A stretch of 9,127 bases of DNA from Anaerolineae bacterium (GTDB taxonomy: Bacteria > Chloroflexota > Anaerolineae > JAFGEY01). The translations under genes and the position numbers were made by a program. This document shows positions 1 through 6,931 of this stretch, piece after piece. Numbering within the stretch: position 1 is the stretch's first letter; every line of letters begins with the position of its first letter. The notes beneath the pieces are model-generated. The model saw only the letters and a program-made list of their open reading frames with translations. It ran no database searches and was not told the origin of the DNA. The stretch is taken from assembly GCA_016929205.1 (NCBI GenBank), contig JAFGJF010000086.1:1-9127 (forward strand). The letters are read 5' to 3'.

Positions 1-71
1 CGCTACAACATGTGGTGCGTGCTGTTTGGCCTGTCTCTAGGGCAAGGACTGCTTCTCCGGGAGCGACGCGT

Positions 72-734
72 ATGGCCGTATTGACTCCCATCCATTGGCA
101 GATGATCGCGCCCCAGATGCACGTCGTGCTGCGTTTTGTTGGCCAATGCCCCTTTGCCGGACGTTTTTACCTCGCTGGCGGCACGGCATTGGCGCTGCGC
201 TTGGGGCACCGGCGATCGGTCGATCTGGATTTTTTTTCAGAGACCGACGAGGTGGGCCCGCGAACCCGGCACGAAATCGTGCGCACCCTGGCTCCGCTCG
301 ACGTGGCCGTGCTTGAAAACGTGGATGGCAATCTGCTGACCCGGATCGCAGGGATGCATGTCGGATTTTTCAGCTATGGTTATCCTCTGTTGTCCCCGGT
401 AGAGAGCGTGGAAAACGTGGCCTTGGCCGCCGTGTTGGACATTGCCCTGATGAAACTGGACGCCCTGATCGGGCGGGGCAGCCGCAAGGATTTTTATGAC
501 CTTTACGTCATCGCCCAACAGATGCCGATCCACGACTTGCTCGACCGGGGGGCGATCAAGTATCCGCACGCGCGCGACTTTGCGATGATGGCTCTAGAAA
601 GCATGGTCTTGTTCGACAATGCCGACCGGGACGTGCAGCCTGACCTGCTGATCGACGTGCCCTGGGAGCGGGTACGGCACTTTTTCATCGAGCAGGCCAG
701 AGCGCTGGGTGAGCGGTGGTTCGGTGGCGAATAG
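72..734 (+). CDS. AbiEii/AbiGii-family nucleotidyltransferase (putative type IV toxin)
   Basis: The 220-residue product matches the nucleotidyltransferase fold of the AbiEii/AbiGii toxin family. Visible motifs are AGGTALAL (residues 35-42), the metal-binding pair in SVDLDFF (Asp51 and Asp53), the Lys128 region (MKLDAL) and KDFYDLY (139-145). In characterised members the enzyme adds nucleotides to tRNA or other acceptors and arrests growth, usually paired with an AbiEi-type antitoxin. No target can be read here. I chose ATG 72 because GGGAG (59-63) lies eight bases upstream and the protein then begins just before the fold. The frame stays open to the left edge, so a longer start is possible. 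No complete partner is visible, and any antitoxin would lie left of the window. The next gene follows after 19 bases. The family call is firm, but toxin activity is inferred. Confidence 0.85.
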   Translation: MAVLTPIHWQMIAPQMHVVLRFVGQCPFAGRFYLAGGTALALRLGHRRSVDLDFFSETDEVGPRTRHEIVRTLAPLDVAVLENVDGNLLTRIAGMHVGFFSYGYPLLSPVESVENVALAAVLDIALMKLDALIGRGSRKDFYDLYVIAQQMPIHDLLDRGAIKYPHARDFAMMALESMVLFDNADRDVQPDLLIDVPWERVRHFFIEQARALGERWFGGE

Positions 735-753
735 TCACTGAAGGAGATACATT

Positions 754-1245
754 GTGGCAAAACAAGCGCCACTCGATAACCGGCGATTCACAGACCAACA
801 ACGGAAGCAGACCATGCGACGTGCACGCATCGCTATTTTGTGGGGGCTGCCCATCGTTGTCGTCTTGATCCTCATTGGCTTCTCTCTCACCCTTTTCCGG
901 GGATGGACGACCTATCCGGGAGCCGGTTTGCCCGGCCTCCTGTCGGAAATGGACGTTGATCCCGATGGGCGCCTGTGGGTGCAAACGAAACGAGACGCCG
1001 CGGATCCGCAGGAACAGGCCTGGGTCTGGGAGGGGCAGGGCTGGCGCCCCTCCACGCCGGAAGGCCTGTTCCCGGCTGGCGAGACCGTCGAGCTGACCGA
1101 TCCGTCGGGGCGAATTTGGGTTCTCGAACAGGGCAGGCTGGACGTGTTTGACGGAACTGCCTGGTCTCACATCGGCCCCGGGATACATACGACGAACCCG
1201 ATCGCGCCGCAAGGCACAAGGGTGTGGGGGTGGGTCGATGGGTGA
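754..1245 (+). CDS. Membrane-anchored protein with propeller-like repeats, probably truncated
   Basis: I do not recognise a named family. The 163-residue product has a basic N-terminus, one strongly hydrophobic helix at about residues 26-48 (ending ...LIGFSLTLF) and a hydrophilic region predicted to lie outside the membrane. That region contains two units of the type D-P-[DS]-G-R-[LI]-W-V followed by a Trp/Gly-rich turn (DPDGRLWV..., DPSGRIWV...FDGTAW). Such units resemble blades of two-component-regulator-type beta-propellers, but two are far too few for a closed propeller. The start is GTG 754, with AAGGAGA (741-747) six bases upstream, which is excellent spacing. The frame ends abruptly at TGA 1243-1245 just after a G-rich tract, and another membrane-protein frame overlaps the end. 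The gene may therefore be a truncated relic or the first part of a frameshifted gene. Spacing suggests co-transcription with the AbiEii-like gene. Confidence 0.6.
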   Translation: MAKQAPLDNRRFTDQQRKQTMRRARIAILWGLPIVVVLILIGFSLTLFRGWTTYPGAGLPGLLSEMDVDPDGRLWVQTKRDAADPQEQAWVWEGQGWRPSTPEGLFPAGETVELTDPSGRIWVLEQGRLDVFDGTAWSHIGPGIHTTNPIAPQGTRVWGWVDG

Positions 1246-1421
1246 TCGCCAGCGCCGCCGGCATCCTGTGTGCTGCCGTCAGCCTGGTCATCGTCGTCAA
1301 CGCCGGGTGGGCCGACTGGGCCTCCAACGTGGTGTTGGTGAGCGCCTGGGCCGCGGCCGAAATCGTGTATCGGTTGTTCAAGAACAGGCTGTCAGGGCAG
1401 CCGGGGCAGGCCTCGACCTGA
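1224..1421 (+). CDS. Small membrane protein, or frameshifted C-terminus of the preceding gene
   Basis: This is a 65-residue frame whose first possible start is GTG 1224, inside the preceding gene. It encodes two hydrophobic segments, roughly residues 7-25 (VIASAAGILCAAVSLVIVV) and 32-50, followed by a basic tail (RLFKNRL). No convincing ribosome-binding site precedes the GTG. The overlap with the upstream gene is 22 bases and the frame is offset by one. Adding one base in the G5 run at 1226-1230 would fuse both frames into a protein of about 220 residues with three membrane helices. It may therefore be an independent small protein, a translationally coupled partner or a displaced C-terminus. 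I assign no function. Confidence 0.4.
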   Translation: MGVGRWVIASAAGILCAAVSLVIVVNAGWADWASNVVLVSAWAAAEIVYRLFKNRLSGQPGQAST

Positions 1422-1511
1422 TCGAACCGGCTCCATTTGGCTTTGATCCAACCGGAGAACCAGTGTTTCTGCCATATCCCCGGCCGCCCACTGCGCCAAG
1501 CCTCGTCCCGG

Positions 1512-1534
1512 GGCGGTCCAGGCCGTCATTTTTT
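1512..1534 (+). terminator. Weak candidate intrinsic terminator of the upstream accessory genes
   Basis: A 5-bp GC-rich stem (GGCGG 1512-1516 with CCGTC 1523-1527, one G-U pair, 6-base loop) is followed by A and a run of six T (1529-1534). A competing larger stem pairs 1482-1489 with 1511-1518. The position between the accessory genes and the rpoB promoter fits a transcription boundary. The short stem keeps confidence moderate. The rest of 1422-1579 shows no gene. Confidence 0.45.
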
Positions 1535-1579
1535 CATATCCTCCACCGTTGGGCCGCCTCCGGACTCAAAAATTCATTA

Positions 1580-1608
1580 TTGACAACTATGCCAAAATGT
1601 GGTAAAAT
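1580..1608 (+). promoter_or_regulatory. rpoB promoter (sigma70-type, extended -10)
   Basis: A perfect -35 TTGACA (1580-1585) and a -10 TAAAAT (1603-1608) are separated by 17 bases. TGG directly before the -10 (1600-1602) supplies an extended -10 TGn element. The expected transcription start is near 1615, giving a leader of about 83 nt before the rpoB ATG. The promoter sits downstream of the candidate terminator, so rpoB appears to be transcribed independently of the accessory genes. Confidence 0.85.
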
Positions 1609-1633
1609 GTGTATTCGCGTTTAATTTGCCACG

Positions 1634-1673
1634 AACCCAATTGCGCCGTCGCTTTTGCAGTAATTGGGTTTTT
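1634..1673 (+). promoter_or_regulatory. Terminator-like hairpin in the rpoB leader (candidate attenuator)
   Basis: AACCCAATT (1634-1642) pairs perfectly with AATTGGGTT (1662-1670) across a 19-base loop. The 3' arm runs directly into T residues (1669-1673). An outer CAC/GTG pairing (1630-1632 with 1674-1676) may extend it. It lies inside the transcribed leader, between the promoter and the rpoB ribosome-binding site, so it would act as an attenuator or conditional terminator rather than the end of a gene. The stem is AT-rich and the loop large, so termination may be partial. The trigger, if any, cannot be read. Confidence 0.5.
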
Positions 1674-1697
1674 GTGCGTGTTGGAAGGGAGCACTGA

Positions 1698-4600
1698 ATG
1701 GGCATTAAATCGTATGCACGAATCGAAGATATGCAGCCGATGCCTAACCTGATCGAAGTTCAGCTAGAGTCTTTTGCCCGGTTTCTCGAATATGGGTTGT
1801 CAGGTCTGTTTGACGAGATAACACCCATCCAGAGTTTTAACAAGAACCTTGAACTGCATTTCCCCGGCACACGTAACCAGGAACTGTGCGAAAAATTCGA
1901 TCTTGGGTTTCGTTTTGGCGAGCCCAAGTACGATGTAGATGAATGCATCGAGCGAGACATCACCTATTCTTGCCCACTTTATGTCAAAACGCTGTTGTAT
2001 GACAAAGAACGCGATCAGGCAGTGGTTCGTGAGATCTTTTTTGGCGACTTTCCGGTGATGACCGAGCAAGGCACCTTTGTGATCAATGGCACCGAACGAG
2101 TCGTGGTCAGCCAGCTTATTCGTTCACCCGGTGTGTATTTTTCTCGTGAAGAAGACCGGGCAACCGGACGGCAGTTGAGCATGGCAAAACTGATCCCGGA
2201 TCGCGGCGCATGGATGGAATTCGAAACGCGCAAAAGCGATTATCTCACCATCAAGTTCAACCGCAAGCGTACGATCCCGGTTACCATCTTTTTGCGAGCG
2301 TTAGCCTCTCTCAAGCGAGAGGATTTTGAAGCTTATTTCCAGGACGCGGCGATGATGGCCCTGTTTACCGAATATGATAGCTTTTTTTCGGTACTCAACG
2401 AGGGCATAGATGAAGAATTGTTTGCACTCTTTGCCGAGTCGGACACTCACCCCGAGCATCACTATATCGAATCAACGATCAAACAAGAGCCAGCCTGGGA
2501 TCTAAGCAGCCGTACGGTAGCAGAAGAGGCGGCACTCGACTTTTACAAGCGAATGCGCCCTGGCGATCCACTAACGATGGACAACGCTAAATCGTTTCTA
2601 ATCTCTCAGATTTTTGATATGCGTCGCTACGATCTGGAGCGCGTGGGGCGTTATAAACTCAACCAACGTCTTGGCCTGGCAATATCATCTACGACACGTA
2701 TTGTGACCAAGGAAGACATTGTCTTGTTGGTCGATCGGATGATCCGTCTCAACAATGGCCTGGAAGATCCAGATGACATCGATCACCTGGGCAACCGCAG
2801 GGTCAAGACCGTGGGGGAATTGATCCAGCAAAAACTCCGTGTCGGGCTGCGGCGAATGGAGCGCGTGGTCCGCGAGCGTATGAGCATCCGCGAATCTGAA
2901 GACATGACCCCCGTCGATTTGATCAACATTCGCCCTGTGGTCGCCGCGATACGCGAGTTCTTTGGATCGAGCCAGTTATCCCAATTTATGGAGCAGACCA
3001 ATCCACTCAGCGAGTTGACTCACAAACGTACGCTGAGCGCATTGGGCCCAGGTGGCCTGCGTCGAGAGCGTGCAGGCTTTGACGTGCGCGACGTTCACCA
3101 TTCGCACTATGGTCGTATTTGTCCGATTGAAACTCCGGAAGGTCCGAATATCGGCTTGATTGGTCGTTTGGCCAACTTTGCCCGGATCAACGAGTACGGG
3201 TTCATCGAGACACCCTATCGTCAGGTAGTCCGCACCGTTGAACCGACGGTCGAAGAACTGGCAGGACACACACTGCGCAGGCGCGTGGTAGATGCAGAAG
3301 GCCAGGTGATCGCCGAAGCTGGCGCCGAGATCGACGACACACTGGCGCAACGTATCGCAGGTCTAGAGTCGGAAGATCGGATCGCCGTTATGCCCACGGT
3401 GACCGGGAAAATCGAATATCTCTCTGCCGATACAGAGGACCGCTATCGTATCGCCCAGGCAAATGCGGTCTTGGATTCAGAGGGACACTTTGTCGACTCG
3501 CAGATTTCCATCCGCTACAACCAGCAATTTGGAATCGAACCGCCAGAGCGAATCGATTATATGGACATCTCACCCAGGCAAATCGTCGGCATTTCTGCGG
3601 CATTGATCCCCTTCCTCGAACACGACGATGCGAACCGCGCATTGATGGGCTCCAACATGCAGCGCCAGGCGGTTCCGCTTTTGCAGCCGGATTCGCCAAT
3701 GGTTGGAACAGGCATCGAGTTCCAGGCCGCCCGTGACTCGGGCTATGTCGTTTTGAGCGAGACCGACGGTGAAGTGGTTTCTGTACAGGGTGACAGAATT
3801 CAGATCGTCAGCGACGAAAACGAACAGGTTTACGAATTGCATCGTTTCCGTCGTTCCAATCAAAGCACCTGTCTCGATCAACGGCCTATTGTCCGCACAG
3901 GTGATATGGTTCATAAAGGAGACGTGCTGGCCGACTCGTTGTCTACCCAACGCGGGCGTCTCGCTCTAGGACAAAATGTATTGTGCGCCTTTATCAGTTG
4001 GGAAGGTGCCAACTATGAGGATGCGATCATTATCAGCGAAGAATTGGTGCGCAAGGACAACTTTACGTCCGTGCATATTGAAAAACACGAGATCGAATCG
4101 CGCGAAACCAAGCTGGGTCCCGAAGAAATCACCCGCGACATTCCCAACGTGGGTGAAGATGTGTTGCGCGATCTCGATGAGAATGGCATCATTCGCATCG
4201 GCGCTGAAGTTGGCCCCAATGACATCTTGGTTGGCAAGATTACGCCCAAGGGTGAAAAGGAATTAACCCCAGAAGAAAAGCTGTTGAGAGCGATCTTTGG
4301 TGAAAAGGCTCGCGAGGTCAAGGACTCGTCGCTCCGCCTGCCGCACGGTGAGCAGGGCCGGGTTGTCGACGTCGTTACATTCGATCGTGACGAACATCGC
4401 GACCTGCCCGCAGGTGTAAACCAATTGGTTCGCGTCGGGGTCGCTCAACAGCGTAAACTGACCGAAGGCGATAAAATGGCCGGACGCCATGGAAACAAAG
4501 GCGTCATTTCATCTGTCGTGCCCATAGAAGATATGCCGTTTCTCGAAGACGGTACCCAGATTCAAATCATTCTCAATCCACTGGGCGTGCCGGGTCGTAT

Positions 4601-5672
4601 GAACATTGGCCAGATCCTGGAAACACACCTAGGTTGGGCCGCCTACCGTTTGGGGTTTGATGCTGTGACCCCGGTCTTTGACGGGGCAAAGGAACGCGAG
4701 ATCGAAGCCGAACTGGCACGGGCATGGTTGATCGATCGGGCATGGAGCGAAATCACAAACCGTACCTGGGATTGGGTAGCCGAGAGCGAGATTGATCAAG
4801 ACGCATTCGAAGACGATTATGAAGCGTGCCTGGAATATATCATGGAGTGGTTTGAAAAAGTCGACTGTGATTACGACGGAGAGAAACTGGCGACAGACAA
4901 AAATTATGCAAGGCGTCTGGTGCTTCGGGAATGGCTACGCGAGCAAGGGCATGATCCAGATTTGTTGCTTGTTTTTGAAGACGAAAAGTGTTCCCAAGAG
5001 GAATTAGGCGCGCGCGATTCGGCTGTCATTAACATCGGACTTGGGCTGTGGTTGGAAAGCATCGGCGAAGATGTGCCGGACCTTGAGGGCGACGAGCTTC
5101 AGGAATATGCCAGCCAGGTCTTTCTGCGAACAGGATATTCGCCCCCGACCACGGGAAAAATGACCCTCTATGATGGCAAGACGGGACAGCCTTTCGACCA
5201 GCCGGTAACGGTGGGCATCATCCATATGATGAAGTTGGCACATCTGGTCGAGGACAAGGTGCATGCTCGTGCGACTGGTCCCTATTCGCTGGTTACGCAG
5301 CAGCCATTGGGTGGTAAGGCCCAATTTGGTGGGCAGCGTTTCGGCGAGATGGAAGTTTGGGCCCTGGAGGCATACGGTGCTGCTTATACCTTGCAAGAAA
5401 TGCTGACCATCAAGTCTGATGATACCATTGGTCGTGTCAAAGCGTATGAAGCTATCGTCAAAGGTGAACCTGTGCAAGAAACAGGTGTGCCAGCATCGTT
5501 CCGCGTCCTGGTCAAAGAGCTGCAAAGCCTGGGGTTGGCCGTTGAGGCGGTCGGCGCAGGTGGAGAAGTCATTCGCTTTGGCAAAGACGAACAGCAAGAG
5601 CGCGTTCCCAAGCTAAGCATGGGGTTGCAGCTCTTGGGCGGCGGATTCCAAAACCTGGGCATAGAGTCTTGA
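1698..5672 (+). CDS. rpoB: DNA-directed RNA polymerase subunit beta
   Basis: This is the RNA polymerase beta subunit, which forms the active-centre cleft together with beta'. The 1324-residue protein is complete. It has an N-terminal beta start ([11 protein letters not shown], 16-26), [19 protein letters not shown] (130-148), the rifampicin region (421-447), [10 protein letters not shown] (458-467) with ETPEGPNIG (478-486), Glu774-Asp775 (NYEDAIIIS), the active-centre lysines Lys926 and Lys934 ([10 protein letters not shown]), and the C-terminal clamp/switch segment [20 protein letters not shown] from 1201. ATG 1698 is supported by GGGAG (1687-1691) six bases upstream. An insertion of roughly 130 residues (about 1008-1150) is absent from the E. 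coli and Bacillus proteins. The large E. coli-type insertion before Lys926 is absent here. In the rifampicin pocket, Glu432 and Thr445 replace the usual Asp516 and Arg529 (E. coli numbering). rpoC does not follow; a new promoter starts eight bases after the stop. Confidence 0.98.
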   Translation: MGIKSYARIEDMQPMPNLIEVQLESFARFLEYGLSGLFDEITPIQSFNKNLELHFPGTRNQELCEKFDLGFRFGEPKYDVDECIERDITYSCPLYVKTLLYDKERDQAVVREIFFGDFPVMTEQGTFVINGTERVVVSQLIRSPGVYFSREEDRATGRQLSMAKLIPDRGAWMEFETRKSDYLTIKFNRKRTIPVTIFLRALASLKREDFEAYFQDAAMMALFTEYDSFFSVLNEGIDEELFALFAESDTHPEHHYIESTIKQEPAWDLSSRTVAEEAALDFYKRMRPGDPLTMDNAKSFLISQIFDMRRYDLERVGRYKLNQRLGLAISSTTRIVTKEDIVLLVDRMIRLNNGLEDPDDIDHLGNRRVKTVGELIQQKLRVGLRRMERVVRERMSIRESEDMTPVDLINIRPVVAAIREFFGSSQLSQFMEQTNPLSELTHKRTLSALGPGGLRRERAGFDVRDVHHSHYGRICPIETPEGPNIGLIGRLANFARINEYGFIETPYRQVVRTVEPTVEELAGHTLRRRVVDAEGQVIAEAGAEIDDTLAQRIAGLESEDRIAVMPTVTGKIEYLSADTEDRYRIAQANAVLDSEGHFVDSQISIRYNQQFGIEPPERIDYMDISPRQIVGISAALIPFLEHDDANRALMGSNMQRQAVPLLQPDSPMVGTGIEFQAARDSGYVVLSETDGEVVSVQGDRIQIVSDENEQVYELHRFRRSNQSTCLDQRPIVRTGDMVHKGDVLADSLSTQRGRLALGQNVLCAFISWEGANYEDAIIISEELVRKDNFTSVHIEKHEIESRETKLGPEEITRDIPNVGEDVLRDLDENGIIRIGAEVGPNDILVGKITPKGEKELTPEEKLLRAIFGEKAREVKDSSLRLPHGEQGRVVDVVTFDRDEHRDLPAGVNQLVRVGVAQQRKLTEGDKMAGRHGNKGVISSVVPIEDMPFLEDGTQIQIILNPLGVPGRMNIGQILETHLGWAAYRLGFDAVTPVFDGAKEREIEAELARAWLIDRAWSEITNRTWDWVAESEIDQDAFEDDYEACLEYIMEWFEKVDCDYDGEKLATDKNYARRLVLREWLREQGHDPDLLLVFEDEKCSQEELGARDSAVINIGLGLWLESIGEDVPDLEGDELQEYASQVFLRTGYSPPTTGKMTLYDGKTGQPFDQPVTVGIIHMMKLAHLVEDKVHARATGPYSLVTQQPLGGKAQFGGQRFGEMEVWALEAYGAAYTLQEMLTIKSDDTIGRVKAYEAIVKGEPVQETGVPASFRVLVKELQSLGLAVEAVGAGGEVIRFGKDEQQERVPKLSMGLQLLGGGFQNLGIES
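4719..5147 (+). other. Lineage-specific insertion within RpoB
   Basis: This segment of rpoB codes for residues about 1008-1150, between the conserved [13 protein letters not shown] and [11 protein letters not shown] blocks. In E. coli and Bacillus those blocks are joined by only about 15 residues. Thermus carries a shorter insertion of a few tens of residues at the same place, so the site tolerates extra sequence. The segment is rich in Asp/Glu, contains seven Trp and three Cys, and looks mostly helical, with no recognisable known domain. Boundaries are approximate and the comparison was made from memory. Confidence 0.75.
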
Positions 5673-5679
5673 TCCGCAT

Positions 5680-5708
5680 TTGACAAGATGCCGTTTTTTG
5701 AGTATAAT
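5680..5708 (+). promoter_or_regulatory. str operon (rpsL) promoter, perfect consensus
   Basis: TTGACA (5680-5685), a 17-base spacer and TATAAT (5703-5708) form an exact sigma70 consensus. Transcription should start near 5715, leaving a leader of about 109 nt before rpsL. The -35 begins only eight bases after the rpoB stop codon. I see no terminator between them, so rpoB transcripts may also read through into the str genes. Confidence 0.9.
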
Positions 5709-5718
5709 TCCCGTTCGT

Positions 5719-5818
5719 GTTTAGAGTGGCTTTGACCAGCCATCGAGATTCTAAATCCTTTTGGTGGGGCCGCCTGGGTGGGGTTTGGCGGCCTCATGTT
5801 ATGTAGATACATAGGAGG
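5719..5818 (+). promoter_or_regulatory. Structured rpsL leader with multiple hairpins (candidate autoregulatory RNA)
   Basis: Three stems can be drawn in the rpsL leader. First, TTTAGA (5720-5725) pairs with TCTAAA (5750-5755), enclosing GTGGCT (5726-5731) with AGCCAT (5738-5743, one G-U) and a one-sided bulge at 5744-5749. Second, nine pairs, one of them G-U, join 5766-5774 to 5787-5795 (core GGCCGCC/GGCGGCC) around a 12-base loop. Third, TATGT (5800-5804) pairs with ACATA (5809-5813), abutting the Shine-Dalgarno AGGAGG (5813-5818). CCTC (5792-5795), part of the second stem, can instead pair with GAGG (5815-5818) and cover the ribosome-binding site, so two exclusive states are possible. No U-run follows, which argues against a terminator. 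Regulation by S12 or S7 is an inference from ribosomal-protein leaders in general. Confidence 0.5.
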
Positions 5819-5823
5819 TTGTC

Positions 5824-6240
5824 TTGCCTACAATTAATCAGCTCGTGCGCAAGGGACGCAAACCAAAACCAAAGCGTAGCAAGTCTCCGGCGATGTTGTA
5901 CACGTTCAACGCGCTTAAAGGACGGCGCACGCGTCGTAAAGACGGAGCGCCACAAAAACGTGGCGTTTGTACCCGTGTGGCGACACAAACACCCAAAAAG
6001 CCCAATTCGGCGTTGCGTAAGGTAGCACGTGTTCGCTTGTCCAACGGCATGGAAGTCACGGCTTATATTCCAGGCGAGGGACATCAGTTGCAGGAACACT
6101 CTGTTGTGTTGGTGCGTGGCGGTCGTGTGAAGGACTTGCCTGGTGTGCGGTACCACGTTGTGCGTGGCACCCTGGACTCGACGGGCGTCTCAGATCGAAA
6201 ACAGCAGCGCTCCAAGTACGGAACCCGCCGTCCCGGCTAG
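5824..6240 (+). CDS. rpsL: 30S ribosomal protein S12
   Basis: S12 sits at the decoding centre of the 30S subunit and influences translational accuracy. The 138-residue product has the family start [24 protein letters not shown] (57-67), [16 protein letters not shown] (85-100), [11 protein letters not shown] (101-111) and the C-terminal RSKYGTRRP. Lys58 and Lys103, equivalent to the streptomycin-resistance positions Lys42 and Lys87 of E. coli, are unchanged. Asp104 is the residue that is beta-methylthiolated in some bacteria. Residues about 24-40 form an extra N-terminal loop of 13-15 residues, absent in E. coli and Thermus but present in the long S12 form of Bacillus. The start is TTG 5824, fixed by the conserved N-terminus and by AGGAGG (5813-5818) five bases upstream. 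rpsG follows after 36 bases. Confidence 0.98.
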   Translation: MPTINQLVRKGRKPKPKRSKSPAMLYTFNALKGRRTRRKDGAPQKRGVCTRVATQTPKKPNSALRKVARVRLSNGMEVTAYIPGEGHQLQEHSVVLVRGGRVKDLPGVRYHVVRGTLDSTGVSDRKQQRSKYGTRRPG

Positions 6241-6276
6241 GGCATTTGGTAACAAGTTTCGGAAGGAAACAAGAGT

Positions 6277-6747
6277 ATGCCAAGACGATATCAACCTTCA
6301 AAGCGTCCGGTTGAACCGGATCAAAAATACAACAGCCAGCACATTGCAATGTGCATCAATCGTGTCATGTTGCATGGTAAAAAGAGCACTGCACGTGCTA
6401 TTGTCTACGGCGCTTTGGAAATTGTCGCTGAAAAAACCAATCGCGATCCAGTCGAGATCTTTGAGCAGGGGCTCAAAAACGCGACGCCATTGATCGAGGT
6501 CAAGCCGCGTCGTGTTGGCGGTGCTACATACCAGATCCCGGTCGAGATCTCGACCGAACGCAAGATCGCCCTTGCACTGCGCTGGCTTATCGGCGCATCT
6601 CGCAGCCGTTCGGGGAAAAGCATGGCCGAAAAATTGGCCAGTGAGCTGATGGACGCCGCCAATAATGTTGGCGCATCCGTAAAGCGGCGTGAAGATACGC
6701 ATCGTATGGCAGAAGCCAACAAAGCGTATGCTCACTATCGATGGTAA
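6277..6747 (+). CDS. rpsG: 30S ribosomal protein S7
   Basis: S7 binds the 3' major domain of 16S rRNA, nucleates assembly of the 30S head and contacts the E site. The 156-residue product is full length for the bacterial family. It has the MPRR start, [20 protein letters not shown] (65-84) leading into the beta-hairpin, [15 protein letters not shown] (95-109), [11 protein letters not shown] (114-124) and the highly conserved C-terminus [20 protein letters not shown] (residues 137-156 region). ATG 6277 follows AAGGA (6263-6267) with a nine-base gap. It belongs to the same operon as rpsL. In E. coli, S7 represses its own operon by binding the S12-S7 intercistronic RNA. Here that gap is only 36 bases and shows no strong fold, so the longer rpsL leader is a better candidate control site. 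Confidence 0.98.
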   Translation: MPRRYQPSKRPVEPDQKYNSQHIAMCINRVMLHGKKSTARAIVYGALEIVAEKTNRDPVEIFEQGLKNATPLIEVKPRRVGGATYQIPVEISTERKIALALRWLIGASRSRSGKSMAEKLASELMDAANNVGASVKRREDTHRMAEANKAYAHYRW

Positions 6748-6752
6748 ACGAC

Positions 6753-6798
6753 AGCCGTTTTCGGTAAGAACGGCTTGGTAAGAGGCTTGACCTCTTTT
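6753..6798 (+). terminator. Tandem hairpins after rpsG (weak terminator or processing signal)
   Basis: Starting five bases after the rpsG stop, AGCCGTT (6753-6759) pairs perfectly with AACGGCT (6769-6775) around nine bases. AAGAGG (6780-6785) then pairs with CCTCTT (6791-6796) around five bases, and two more T residues follow. The second hairpin resembles a weak intrinsic terminator, which would lower fusA-tuf transcription relative to rpsL-rpsG. RNA processing or 3'-end protection is the alternative. No convincing promoter lies between these hairpins and fusA, so complete termination is unlikely. Confidence 0.4.
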
Positions 6799-6871
6799 GC
6801 TGCTTAAAAAGTTACATTTGTAAGTATCATAGTATCCCCACTTGCAGGTTTTCGGGCGGGGTGGTCAGTAC

Positions 6872-6928
6872 ACGGCTCCTTTGAAAGGCTGGCTGCCGAG
6901 ACCCCCGAGTTCCTAGCTGTGGAGCCGT
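6872..6928 (+). promoter_or_regulatory. fusA leader with a stem sequestering the Shine-Dalgarno sequence
   Basis: ACGGCTCC (6872-6879) is the exact complement of GGAGCCGT (6921-6928). The 8-bp GC-rich stem closes a 41-base loop. GGAG (6921-6924) is the only plausible Shine-Dalgarno sequence for the fusA ATG at 6932, seven bases away, so the stem would bury it. The 5' arm can instead fold locally (CGGC 6873-6876 with GCCG 6895-6898, enclosing CCTT 6878-6881 with AAGG 6885-6888), which would free the site. A short ATGCA (6932-6936)/TGCAT (6951-6955) pairing could also involve the start codon. This suggests control of EF-G translation, but only complementarity is seen directly. Confidence 0.5.
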
Positions 6929-6931
6929 CCA

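Noticed and set aside
685..1212. Open frame of 175 codons on the minus strand
   Set aside because: It is antisense to two plus-strand genes with good ribosome-binding sites, and its Arg/Pro-rich translation is typical of GC-rich shadows.
1148..1624. Open frame of 158 codons on the plus strand across the rpoB promoter
   Set aside because: It overlaps two better frames, runs through the terminator-like element and the promoter, and is low-complexity Arg/Gly-rich sequence typical of a shadow frame.
5004..5597. Open frame of 197 codons on the minus strand
   Set aside because: It lies entirely within the conserved 3' part of rpoB on the opposite strand, has no recognisable protein and is explained by codon bias of the real gene.
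5796..5837. Short upstream frame ATG 5796 to TAA overlapping the rpsL start
   Set aside because: It has no Shine-Dalgarno sequence and runs through the rpsL ribosome-binding site. Nothing supports translation.
6787..6830. Possible fusA promoter (TTGACC 6787-6792, or TTAAAA 6804-6809 with TATCAT 6825-6830)
   Set aside because: TTGACC has no -10 at a usable distance, and the second pair has only a 15-base spacer and a poor -35. Read-through from the rpsL promoter is the simpler explanation.
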